Assembly: GCA_037576195.1 (NCBI GenBank)
Contig: CM075102.1
Coordinates: forward strand, 21,138,745 to 21,202,744
Length of the DNA stretch: 64,000 bases
Source of the DNA: Phytoseiulus persimilis
Lineage: Eukaryota; Arthropoda; Arachnida; Mesostigmata; Phytoseiidae
Reading direction: 5' to 3'
Positions 10,263 to 22,600 of the stretch are shown one piece after another; within the stretch, counting starts at the first letter, position 1, and every line of letters begins with the position of its first letter. Both the position numbers and the translations under genes were made by a program. The notes beneath the pieces are model-generated. The model ran no database searches, had not been told where the DNA came from, and saw only the letters and a list, made by a program, of their open reading frames with translations.

Positions 10263-12997
10263 CACAATGAAACTCGACACGAAAACCTCGGGCGAAGTTC
10301 TGACTTTCATGGGAGCCGTGAGTTCTCTCGTTTCCGAAGCTCTGTGAGGCGGTTGGGAGCTTCAAGGTCCCCAAAAGCTCCAGACAATATCTCCTGGATG
10401 TCGTATGAAGACTTCCTATCGTTCGTCTCGAAAGGAGTCTGCTATAGTTTCGTCTCGAGACTCGTTTTGTCGATCGTGCATCCAACTCGCAAAGTGTAGA
10501 CGATACCGAAGGGTGAAGAAAGTACGCAACACGAAGTCGCATGCCTGAACGCTAACGAGACACCTACTCGGGTTGGTTGGATCGTTTTCCCCATTCGAAC
10601 TTCTCAGGGAAAATCTTTTCGTTCGTCCTCTCGTTTTTGCGCTGCACAGAAACACACAGTCAACTACCCGAGATCGGAACGAGATAGCTCACTGTGCTTC
10701 TTTTCCGCGGGTAGGCATAGTTCTATTTAAGGGCTGGTGGTACGCTCGGCTGGACAGATAAGATGAGAAGGGTGCCTTCACGAGGAATGCCCCTCCTCAG
10801 TCCTATCCCTTCTCACCCCACAACTCTGTGCGGACTCCATGAGAGCTCGAGCTTGGGACTTTAAAAAACGAACCCTTACGGCTTTTGTGAGACAGTCACC
10901 GCTTCGGTCCTCGTAAGGAAAATCTAAACACTGAATGTTTCGAACAGGCGGCGGCAACAGAATGGAATGAATTGTCGAACAGTACGAAGGTTTCAAGCGG
11001 TTATTCTTGATACTAGCGGCCCGGATCAAGCTAGAGACGTCGACGAAGAACTGTCAAACGCTTTCTGATTGGCTTGACGCGGAAGCGGCGGAATCCTCTT
11101 CGGTAATTTCTCTTTTTTCGCTCGCCCGCTTTTTCTATTTCTCTCCAAAATCTCCCGCTTCGAGTCCTGCCTCCCTCGACTTGAGACTTTCGCGGCACAC
11201 CAGCGGGCTCTCGAGAAAGTTGCCAAGTAGGGGAGCTGCAGCGGTGTGGGTGAGCTCTTTTGAGTTTTCCGACTCCACCAGTCGCACTGAACAATTCTTC
11301 CGAAACGGAGATTTCAGTTCGATTCTCAAGGTTGCGCCAATATGTCAGTACATGGAGAACTCCGATTCAGCTCCGACGAGTTTTCCTAGCGAATCGGAGC
11401 CAATCTCTTGGAGCTAAAGGAACCTGAGTCTTCGGAAGCTATTTTCGTGGGGAAAACGACGTTGAAGTCGACGACGGCAATGACGACGGATGTTGATGAG
11501 GCAGCGGAAGCCGTAGGAGCTCGCCGAGGAAAGTCGTTGTATCTTCGATCGGAAAGTATCGAGTTACAGCAAATATGCCATCAGAGACTTTCGTTCGACT
11601 TCGCCAATGCAAAATAATAATTTTCCGTCTTATTATCTTCCCAGTGTAACGTCGCAGGAGTTCACAATTTTCCGGCATGGCTGAAGATAAGCCCAGTATT
11701 TATAACAGAGGAAGTGCTTGGAATTCGCGTTGAAGTTCCTTCCGGCAACAACCCACCTTCAAGAGGATGAATTCTCGCCGAGTTCAGTAGGACAGCGCCG
11801 CGTTCACGAATCACGACTCACCGAAACGCCCAGCGGAGTCTACAAACACGATAAGCCGGGATTGAGAGCGCCCGAACAGTGTTGAGAACACGATTCCCGG
11901 AAGTGATTTGACAAGCTTCATTCGTCGACACAATCCCGATCACGTTGGGATTCGTTCTGCTTGGTTTCATGTCGCTTCGACGGCTACTACCCGACGGCAA
12001 TAACGAACTCTCCTTTGATTTATGTTGCAAAATTATCATCCCGAGTGGATTCACTCCTCTCCGCGTCGGTTTGCCGTTACTCCGAATTCTGAATACCTCT
12101 GGAGTAAGCTGCGAGAAGAATACGTTAATGCCATTGTGGAATCTGAGATTCAACGACGCACAGCGAGACCGGAGAGGAAAGTGGGTGGCAAAGATATTTT
12201 AGTGTTTTCCGCTTCTCCGTTGACTATGAGAAGCTGCGATCGCTATGTAAAGAGGATCCATATTCCGGCCTTCCGTTTGTGTTTCCAGTTTCCTCTTCCA
12301 CCCCTGAGGATTGATTTCATCCTCACTCATCGCTCGGATCCCGGTTTCTTTCTGGAATGGCCAGCTTCCGAATAACGGTGTCAGAGCGAAGATCAGACCA
12401 TTACTATCTGGAGCTTCCGTAGAGAGTTGGTCATACCCCGACCATTCAATTAACTTTTCCTGGAATCACCGGGTTCCTGGAATTACTTTCTGTATGGCGC
12501 TCGGAGCAACTTACGAGGACGAGACCCTATGATCCAGAAAAAGAACTGTGAATGCGGAAGAGAAGGGAACATGGCAACGGGAAGAGATGGAAGAGCCATG
12601 GCAATAAATGCAACCACGCACCACCTGGGAGAATGGGAAATCGAGCTGGAGTGTGGGGCTCATACAGATGATACCCACTGGAAAATCTAGGGACCATCAT
12701 CTGGAAGATGAGAGAGGATAGAGGTTCGGAAAAGTTTTGGATGGTACGTCGGAGGAAAGACATGAGAGGGACGAGCGTTCCAAACCCGAGATGTGCGAGG
12801 GAAAAATATAGAGTCAAACTGAGTCATTTGTTGCCTTCGGCTCCATGCCGAAAGATTCCTCCGAGCCCTTCTTCAACGGAACCGTTTACAATGGTGTAAG
12901 CGAGAGTGGGGGCCCAGTCTTCGCACTGTCGCCGAAGCTCTTTCTCCATCACTCGATCTCATCGCTCCGAGGGACGGAAAACGGCAATGCATAGTTT
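10263..12997. other. No identified gene
   Basis: A weak TATA-like TATTTAAGGG occurs at about 10724 on the plus strand, with no recognisable gene after it. Open frames at 11007-11417 and 12022-12375 on the plus strand resemble no family I know. I see no repeat or RNA gene here. Confidence 0.4.
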
Positions 12998-13005
12998 CCT
13001 TGGAG

Positions 13006-13629
13006 CAAGGGTGGGCAACTTGCGGCCCGCGAGTGGACCACCGTGTTTGAGCAGGCTTCTGCACAACTCGAGCGCTCAAAATCGCTTCCGTGGAAATAGA
13101 GATTCGACATTTTCCGCGGTCTTCCCCACCCGGAGAAGGTCTCCTCACCTTGGTGGGCGCTTTCGTCGTGCCGCCGCAGATTGTAATTCTTGAAGTTGGA
13201 CAGGGTTTTCTCACCGATCGAACACGCTGGTTTCCCTTCTAACTCCACGAGAAAAAACATCCCTGTCTATCCCGGCTGGAACCTCCGCCTTTCGTCACCG
13301 CTTCTTCGCTCCAAGGCCATCCTCAACACAGCTATTGCAGACGAACGAGGAACAATCGGCATGTGAATCTGGTGCTCGTTTTTCGTTCATCACATCGACG
13401 TGTTGTGATATTCCTGGATTTCACAGCCTCGCCTAGGAAACAATTCCTGAGTTCAAAACCTCATCTTTGCCGGATGTCGCTTTTTGGAGACATGTCATGA
13501 GGCTCACGAATACTTTTAGCTCGCTGAGACACGTTCTCTGTAGCGGCCCGTGAGCTTCAACGGCCACGATGGTCCTCTGCAGCGCGGCCCGCGAACGATA
13601 TTCGGGCCGCACCAAGTTGCCCACGACTG
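13006..13629 (-). mobile_element. hAT-superfamily DNA transposon remnant, non-autonomous, 624 bases
   Basis: The left end begins CAAGGGTGGGCAACTTGCGG. The right end, read on the minus strand, begins CAGTCGTGGGCAACTTGG and continues with GCGGCCCG. Both match the GGGCAAC...GCGGCCC terminal inverted repeat style of hAT elements. The flanks CCTTGGAG (12998-13005) and CCTCAGAG (13630-13637) agree at 6 of 8 positions, as expected for an aged 8-base target-site duplication. A minus-strand open frame entering the element (start about 13260, running left) contains FFLVELEGKPACS and YNLRRHDESAH, which resembles the BED-type zinc finger at the start of Buster/Charlie-like hAT transposases. The second cysteine of the finger is Gly here, and the catalytic domain is absent. 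It is therefore a deleted, inactive copy. Confidence 0.8.
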
Positions 13630-13637
13630 CCTCAGAG

Positions 13638-16600
13638 GATGCCTTTGATTTCCCATCGATTGGAGATTTGATTTTTTGACCTGATTTACCTCACCTCTTC
13701 CCGAATACGCTGTCGATTTACGGCGCCGTGGCAGCGGTCTGATGTTACTGCCATGAATTTCCCACGCTTGGACCTGAAGTTTCCAGAGGACTTCTGAATC
13801 ATATATTGAGTCGTAGCGACACTGAAGGAGCTCGCATGTGACTGAAAAAGGTCGTCGAAACATTGCGGAGGGAATCTACCGTCTCCCCTTCAGTCAGTCA
13901 TTGATCTCGAACCAACCTCAGAATCATCATGGAAGAAGAGAGGCTCAACGGCCTCAGAGCCATGAAGATTGACTCTGAAATCCAGTTGGAGAGCTCCTAG
14001 ACCTGCTCGTTGCCGAATCAAGGAAACTCGATCTGATTCTCCAAAGTCACACGAATCATAAACTCACCTAAGCTCATGAAGTATCGAGAGAAGTGAACGT
14101 TCCCCTCCTGAATATGGAAAAGGATCACGGATGTCTTCTTCTTCTGTTCTTCCTTCTTCTTATTTTTCACGGCTACAGTAATGCGAGATTAGAGGCCACA
14201 GGGAAGAATATCGGAGGCCACACGCTGTTTCGGAGATCTTCCATCTGCCATCCGCCATCCGCAATCTGCCATCAGCTTCCTGCCCCCTACCCTTGAGAAA
14301 GAAACCTGGATGCGTCCCTGGCTCTGCCCCCTCCCGATTGGATAGCACCGTCATCGGATCTTGACGAATATGGAGCCGTCGATTGGCACCTGTTGGAGTT
14401 GATCTTGGTTGCTATTTAGGCGAGCCCATTGCAGATGGCTACACCTGTACGACAGGAATCCAGAGAATTTGTGGATCATTTGCTCGAAATTGATCTCAGC
14501 GTGCCCTGGAGAAAATCGAGACCTTCTAGGCTCGTTCAGTGATCGTAGTTAGAGAAGTTGGATCTCCAAGCTCGTGCGCAAACTTGAAGCTCGAAACCCT
14601 AACCTCGTTGGATTTGTTTCTCGTTCATTCAAACTTCACTATTCAAGCGACCAAGGTTATCAGACGACATCGTGTTCGGAAAGCACGATGTTCCCATGTT
14701 TGTAGCATGTGAAGGCAGCCACCAAAAGTCCCATATCACTTTTTCGCCTCTCGATTCCTACAAACTGCGATAGAGATATTATTGATATACGTGCACCTAT
14801 TGTTCGATCGTGAACGGCGAGACGAATTTTGGATTCGATCCGGTTTCTGTGTCTATGCAACTGCTCGACTCCCGTTTCCGAGAGCGAAGAGCATCCCCTT
14901 CAGCGACACTTGTCTCCTGTTAGTCTACATCTTCTTCACACCCCACCCAGCTGACACGGGTCCAGTGATCCACCCTCAACGCCCCTCCACACGCGTTAGC
15001 CAGACAGCCCTCGTTCCTTGGAGACAACAAACCAGTTACCCACCGCTATCCACTTTGCTCCCTCTCAATCCCCCGCACCCTTCTCCCCTTCTCCAATACC
15101 GGCCGCTTGTCTCGCAATGTTGGCCTTCAGGTCTTCCAAAGCAGGGAAACTTTTGATTGACAGAAACAATTTAGATTTGGCTGCTTTGTAGACCGGGCGG
15201 TAACGCGGGACGACAGACAGCCAACCTTAGAAGACGAAACCCAGCCAGGGACAGACTTGAACGAGACGTGTGCCAGGACTTGGCTGTCGGGCGAGATCGG
15301 GTCGGGAACGGAGCACAAGCGGGATTTGCCCATCCAGTTATGTTAGCGCGATGCTATTAGAGCAGAGAAGAGGGGATAGATAACTTCCAAGCGACGAAGC
15401 CAGCCACAGTGATCCGAAAGTTTAATATCCTCTTGCTTGACGCGCGTCCTTCGACGACATTCTCCTTGTACCACTTTCGCCCGCAGGCTTCACCGTTTTT
15501 TTACTTCTCTACCCCTAATTCCGACGCTTCGCCTTTACCCTCAATATCCCACGTCACCTTCCAGCGGCCTCTGTTCGCCACCTCGCACTTGGCCGTTCCC
15601 CCACTCTCTTCCGCTGAGGTTCTCCGAACTTCCATCCGACGGTTAACCCCCTTTCCGTCGGAGCCGCTGTCCTCGCTTAAATGTCTGTCGAGCATCGGCG
15701 GTCGCAACACCTGGGCTCGTCTGTTTCACTTAAAGTGGACGCTGGCTCCTCCCGCAGCCCCCAGTCGCCGAGCGAATGCTGGCTGCTACTGACGTCACCA
15801 TCACTAACAGCACTGGCTGGCCATAATATAAACAGCGTGAAACTGTCCCATTCGGGGAAGAGCCTCATAGAGGAAGCTGCGCATCGGATAGAGGGGGAGC
15901 GGGGCAAAAGCAGGAATGAGATGACTTTGTATGGAGGCAAGGGCATTCGGTGGACGGAATAAAAAAAAAACGGAGAAGGGAATCCGTGGAAGAAGGCCTG
16001 TGCTTAGTGGGCCGGCATCAGGCGGACCCCGAAAGACCCTCGTCGTCTCTGGGTCTGGATTCTTGCCGGGACCCCACTTCTCCGGCACCCCTTTTCTAGA
16101 TGCATGCCTCAACTCCCTTAACGTCTGCCCCCTTTTCCAGCTTCGAACGACAGTGGTTGCGTTAATGTTGTTTGAAACGCGTTTCGCTCTTCCTTCCCAA
16201 CGAAAAGCCGGCGCGCTGAACGGGGGCACAGATAAAAGTTTTATTCCGAACGGAAAAAAAACCGCTGCTCTTCCATGAGCTCTCAAACCGCCATGGAACC
16301 ATTCGGTTCCAATTTCGAACGTTCCCCCTCTCTATGGTAGAGCTCCGCCATCCGCGACTCCGGATCTTGGGGCAGCGCGGATTTCACGGTGCAAAGTCAG
16401 CGCTCCGCCATTCTCGAGAGAGAGGGCACGCTGCTCGCCGAGCCCGGAACACGACTTGGAGCTGCTCAAGAAAATCGGAGATCTGGGTCATCGCATTGAG
16501 CGAATGGTGCGCTTGCCAACGCAGAAGTTAATGAAGCCGAAGGTTTTGTTCTGCCTCGAAATGGGATTCCCGGTTTCTCAGAGCGCAAAGCGTGGAAGAG

Positions 16601-19600
16601 GCGAAGATCTACCCATCCTCGGTCAATGCCCCTAAAGCGAGCAGACGCGCGTAACAGGCTCCGTTCCGGACGGAAATCTCATAACAATATTTTTCCAAGT
16701 TCCGTTCCTGGCTTGAAACTGTTCCCCCACTGCTGCGCAAGGTTCACTCAGCCTAATGAAGACGGCGCGGTGCGGCGTTGCATGCGCACGACGAATTATG
16801 TGCAAATCTTGAAGACTTTAGGTAATTAACCGCAGGGTTCTCGTTGTTTCCTCGGCTGTGTTGCGAAACGGTCCGGAGTCCCAACCTTCGGCCCCCCGCC
16901 CCATTCCCTGACCGACCGCGTTCGGAATTCCCCCAAAATCGGATGAGCAAGCTGATCCATCAACATTTCTGAGAGCGCTTCCTCGAGCGTGTACATACGC
17001 TCATTAAAACTTATGAGCTCGTTTACGAAGGGACCTTGTCCCCTTCAGAGAATCGCTATTGTTTTCGGGCGCGCCTTTTACGCCTTTCCTCCAATGAGGC
17101 TCAATGAGCAAGCGGCAAACTAGCTGGATGCTTGCTCAAAGTCTTGACCCGCGATTCAGACATGGAAATAAATTTGATTCTCAGCGCTTTAATAAACGTT
17201 AAGCTTTTAATAATTCCGCTCATTGTTGAAAGTTCACGAGCCCCGTCTTCTTACGACATTTTTAGGAACGCTCGACATCCGTTACGGGGGTATCGCCGTT
17301 CTCAACGTCCGCCGACCGAAACGAAGAGTTATGTTGAGGGACATTCTCTGCCGCGCGCGCTTAGAATTTCTCTTGCACCGAGGTCTAACGGTACGAATAC
17401 ATCCGATTCCGGAGCAATATAAAACAGAATCTCACGATCAGGCGGCCATCAATCGTTTTTTTCCTGTCGACAAGCCAGACCTGGGAGCCTCGATCCGATG
17501 GAAGCCTCATCTAGCCCACGAGGTCCGAGCGGGCACCACAGCCTTGTGTGACGTTGTTTGAACTGGCAGCTCGAAGCGTAGTCGTTGAGGTCGATTCACA
17601 CCGCTGTTGCTCCAACTGACCATTCATGCCCACATACATATATTTAGATCGTGGATATTTCGTATACTCTTCCGGTGCGTGACTCCGGAACGAGCTGGAG
17701 TAAATCCCTTAGGGCTCTGGTATCTAAGTACCTCACCGCCGCGCCAACCCTGGAAGGCCTACTGAGTGGAGGTCGGGATCGCAGAAGGGAACCCGCACGC
17801 AATCCCAGCAGGTCACTCGAGTATTCGAGAATATTGTGAAATTGACGAATCCTCGAGTTCAACCATAGGTACCATCGTCAGGGAGTCGGAGCGATTTTCA
17901 CTACCTCTCTTCTCAACCCGGAGCTGGCTCATCATAAACTCGTCTCCCACCGTCAGTCTCGGCAGGTTCCGAGAGTCGTTATACGTACATATGTATCCCG
18001 TAGCCGAGTCCGTGAATCGTTCGTTCCGTGTGAAGGTACGGAATTCCGCTCCGCTCACCAGCTCTGATTTGTCGAGCTGAATAATCGCGTATTCAGCTGG
18101 CTATATCTTCTCGATCGGTAGGTGCTCCATCGCATCCGACTAGAACGGAGCCGAACGTAGCGGGAACGAGCATACCAATATGCAAATCGCTCTCAAGAAG
18201 ACCTTGAAGCTTGCTTCCGCTCTGCTAACAAATCCATATGGACGGAAACATACGCATCACGGATTGAGCTTTGGAGATGATGGGGAACGTCACCAAAGAG
18301 AAAAGCTGCGCCCCAGGAATCGATTCCGAACATGCTAGTGCCGCGGTCCTGGGACGGAATCTGCAAACTCAGGAGCATGCTATTTCAGCCGCGGGCATGA
18401 TAGGAGAAACGAAAGATGTTTGTGCCAGAATAAAACAGTATGCGTCTCGGAATGAGCTGTGGAAGGCATCTGCAACAACTAGACCTCTGGTGTGTTCATC
18501 GCCTGCGTCTCGGTTTGGGGATTCACAGTATGATGCATGACTGGATAATTATTGTGAAACACTGACTCTCCACCTGGCGTTTAAGTTCCGGTGAATGTGT
18601 ACTACACCAGTCGACGGATGAATCTCCCCTCCAGAGAACAGCCGGCCATGAATTGATTCGGGAATCCCGAACGAATGGACGGAATCGATGCAGTCTTCCG
18701 ATAAGATTTCATGGAAGAAGGGTTCCCACATTCTCCAATTACGTCACTGTATGTTCACATCCAGTTTAGGATCTCAAGTTTCTCTGCCGTGACGGATCCT
18801 TCCCATCGCGGAGACTCAATTCGGAGGATAGTCTCCCAAGCGCTAGGAGAGTGCGGAAGAGCAGATGATGAAGTAGAACTTGCTCATCAGACGGGTACCT
18901 TTCTGGGCCGGCTCGCTGAATCGGGCGATGCGACCTGGTGCGGAGAATATGCGATACCATCGATGCCCCATCGGCCACTCAGCCGATCCGAGGGCGACCT
19001 GAGGGAAGTTCGTGAAGGAACACGACAGTTCACTACAGGTCGAATAGGCAGCATTCCCGAGTGAGAGAGCGATCGGTGAGAGTTGGAGTGGAAGTTGCCG
19101 AGAGCAGGAGCGAAGAAGGGAGGGAGGAGACTCTCGAGAAGGAGACTGAGAAGCGAGCAGAGCGCACGACATCCATCGAGCAACTGTGTGGGTTCGAATC
19201 GTCAACGTGAATTCGACGTGAAGTCTACCTTTCAACGTAGGCTCACGTTCTATCGGTGAGGGCTCGGGTGTTTTGCCGGAAGCCGGCCGCAACGAAACTG
19301 AAACCACCCAGAGTCGTGCTTTGCGCACTGTCGAGTGGCACTCATCACTCCCGCTGTCCCTCGACCACTCCTGATCTTTTGTGCAGTGTCGTAGCCAGGG
19401 GGGGACTGAGCAGCTTGGACCACGTCCCCAGCGATGGGAGCGCTCCTCGCTGACGAGGGTCTATCATGGATGTGACGTAAACGTGATGAAGTGCAGAACC
19501 ATGAACGAATCATTCGATCTATCGCTGGTTTGGGTTCTGTTCTCACAGCGCACTGCATCTGGTGTCCGGGAGCAATCAAAGGGCTAGTGACGTTGGCCGA

Positions 19601-22600
19601 GCCCTTGTTCCAGCGTTAAATATTCGAACTTCTCGCTTAACCTTTCCGAAACTCTTGCGTTCACTCGAAAACTTTATATTGCCAGCCGCCGGCCCCGTTC
19701 GCGCTGGAGCCATCATGAGCAGATATCCAAGACACAGCCGAGCAGAGGGCAGCTCGCAGGGTACACGGCGAGAAGGCGCGCCAGAGGGCCACTGAACGCA
19801 GAGGAAGAAAGCCATTTGCAACACTCTCAAACCTGTGGACCATAAATGCATTTTCACTTGGAAATGCAACACCCTCACGCTCGTATTTTTCCATCGCCTC
19901 CCCATCACGGCGGGAGCGCTCCTGGCTGCTGTCGTATTCCCTTCATCTAACTTGAACTTCATTAGAAACGAATTGAGAGCGAACCGAAAGAGAAAAACCC
20001 CCAACCGTTTTTGAGCTTCTCCTCGATTTGATTTATTGCGTTTGCTCTTCCCCACAGCAGCCCTCGGCGTCCACTCAACTACCTCATGATGATGATAGCC
20101 GTGAGCATAGGATTTTGGGAAGAACATGGGGGGGCGACAGAAGGAGCTCATCGACCGACTGGGACATCGCGCGACGAGAGAGGCACTCCACTGACTGGCC
20201 CGCCGACTTAGACGCTAACTGGACGCGCGGACAGTTGGAGCGGCAGGGACGCGCAGTCTATGATTTCGCAATGTTTAATTAAAGCCTGCTCGTGCGTGCA
20301 GTTTTTGTCGCTCCAGACGGTCACCCCGATGGCTCTTCTGTGCTTCTTGGAGTCGTCTCCAGTGTGTCACAGCGACTGCCGAGGTTTTGAGAGATTTCAA
20401 ACACAGGGGGGAGAGGCGTATGACGTTTCCTGGATTTGACTCCGGGCGCGGCCGCTTCGTTGACCTGGCCAATGTAACCGACTCCAACTAAGTGGTCACC
20501 CCACTGTCTGTCCGTCTGTTTCGCGTTCAGGCGGTCGTTTTGAATTAGCTCTGCCCACGGTCCCTCCACTTTGTTCCAGGCCCTCTTCTCTTCACTTTCT
20601 CTTCGTCCTCTCAGTCGGCTTCCCCTTTTCCTCTCCAGCCGAGCGTTTGTAGTGCACCGCGTTTTGTTCCCGCCTCCGCTCGTGCTCTTGTATCTCCACC
20701 CGGAGAGCGGTCGCAGCGGAGGGCCTTCCTGTTTCCCAGATTCAGTCTACTCCCTTTCGGAAAGTTCCTCTCCCCCGCCCCCTCTCTCTCTCTCTTCGCA
20801 TTGCTTTATCTCCTTATTCGGATTTCGTCCGACGGTCGGACCGCTCCGCGGCGCATTGGAACTGCTTCGCGGCTTTCTGTCTTGACTGCTGGTCGCATGT
20901 TATTAAATGAGATTTAAATTAAAAGTTAGCGTGTCGAGCACACCGACGGACAGCGGGAGTCCGTTCTGTTTCTGTGAACAGTTGGAAGGGCGAGTGGACA
21001 GCACTTCAACAAGGTTCCTGGACAGAGACAAAAGGGAATCCCGCAATGCTGCGCGGACCGGCTCGCGTGAGTCGGGCCTCAACCCTGACTCGTTGTCCGT
21101 TCGTTCGCTCGTTGTACAATGTAGCGATGAGTTGAATCGGTCATAAGGTCACACGATGGCCCCATTCCAATGATGACCGGCGTGGACGACATTCGAATAT
21201 TTCAGCGCACGTAATGAAATAACCCACACTATCTCTCAATAATCAGCGTACGCACCCACTGCTTATCGAGTCGGTAAGCCTCGTTCAAGTTCAGATACTC
21301 CTTTCCGGCTTCACCCATAAGGCCGAGAGCGCAAGGTATCCTCCGCAAGAAGCGACACCAGAGCTCCGGATAATGAGGTTTTGTCAGATCAGCGATGGAT
21401 CATTGAAAAGGACTCTGCAAATGGGCGAAGAAACAAAGAACGGCGTCGATCAAAAGCCTTTGAGAATTTCGCGCAGCCCTGCGCGAGAAGGCCGGCAGAA
21501 AAAAATCAGCACGAGTGGAAATTATGGTTGTGTAATGTATTGATTTGATTGTCATTGTGCACCTGTCGAACCCAGCGGACGAACTCCTACCAACGGACCG
21601 TCCTGCACAGCCTCACATGGCCTGGTCTGGTCCTGCAAAGCTGATCATGACCCCAGAAGGCCCGGTGCGGACCCGTTGGCCTCCTCCCAGAGTAGAATAA
21701 CACTACCATCACGACGAGAGAGAACGAAGGATAACGAGGATGGAATAATAGGAGAACAAATGGAGCAGGGCACGGCCTCAGGAGGACGAGACCGATATGG
21801 AAAAACTGGAGCTTTGAATAATCACAATGGATTTGGCTCCCTCGGAAAATAATCTGCGAAGGATGATAAATAGCAATATCCTCCCTCTCTTCTTTTTTTC
21901 CTGCCGCTGCCGCCTCCTCCTCGATTCGAGCGTTCCCTCTTCATTGAGTGTAGCGTCTTCTGTCTTCTCGGTCGCTGACTGCTAGGGAAGCCAACTCTAA
22001 CTCGGGTCCCGAATGACTGGCTCCAAGCTGACCCTAGAGTTAGCTACCCCGCTGCCGCCGCCTGTGAAATATGATGAGACAAATGAAATTTCAGCGCGAC
22101 TGCGACTCCCACCCAACCAACCATCTTCGCTTCTTGAACGGCCATTCTACCCTCGACTCGGCCCCCGTCCCTCCTGAGCTCATCCTTCCTATTCTCTATG
22201 ATTTTTGTAGAGCTTCCTACAAGGCCAGAACGCCGCTCACTGAGAAGATATCCTTATTCTCCCAACTCGCAGTACCTTCATTATTCAGAGTTGACATCCG
22301 AGAGAAGAGAGACCATGACGACAAGTGACGCAGCTGACATGTGCTAGAGACGCTCCTCCTTGAAATTCAGTGGGTCAAGAATAACCGAGAGATTCGGGAT
22401 TTTCTCTGGAATCACAAACTAGAAGGAGTAATATTGAGTCCGCATGGGAGCCCGGGAGAGAATCGATGAGGTGAATCTCTACAAGATCCTCCCATAAACC
22501 TCAGAGGCCCAATACATAATGGTCCGCAGCCTGGAAGGGTTGCCCGGAGAAGCGCAGCCAAGCGAAAAAAATCATTCCAATCGGCCGTAGAGAGATGGGT

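Noticed and set aside
10722-10732. TATTTAAGGG as a second TATA box
   Set aside because: No initiator at the right spacing and no gene downstream. Such AT strings are common by chance.
14108-14293. Small secreted protein with an apparent signal peptide
   Set aside because: The hydrophobic run is produced by a CTT-rich simple repeat, and the remainder is made of repeated CCATC units.
19385-19402. CGTAGCCAGGGGGGG string resembling ends of some arthropod repeats
   Set aside because: It is a single short string with no second end and no other copy noticed in the window.
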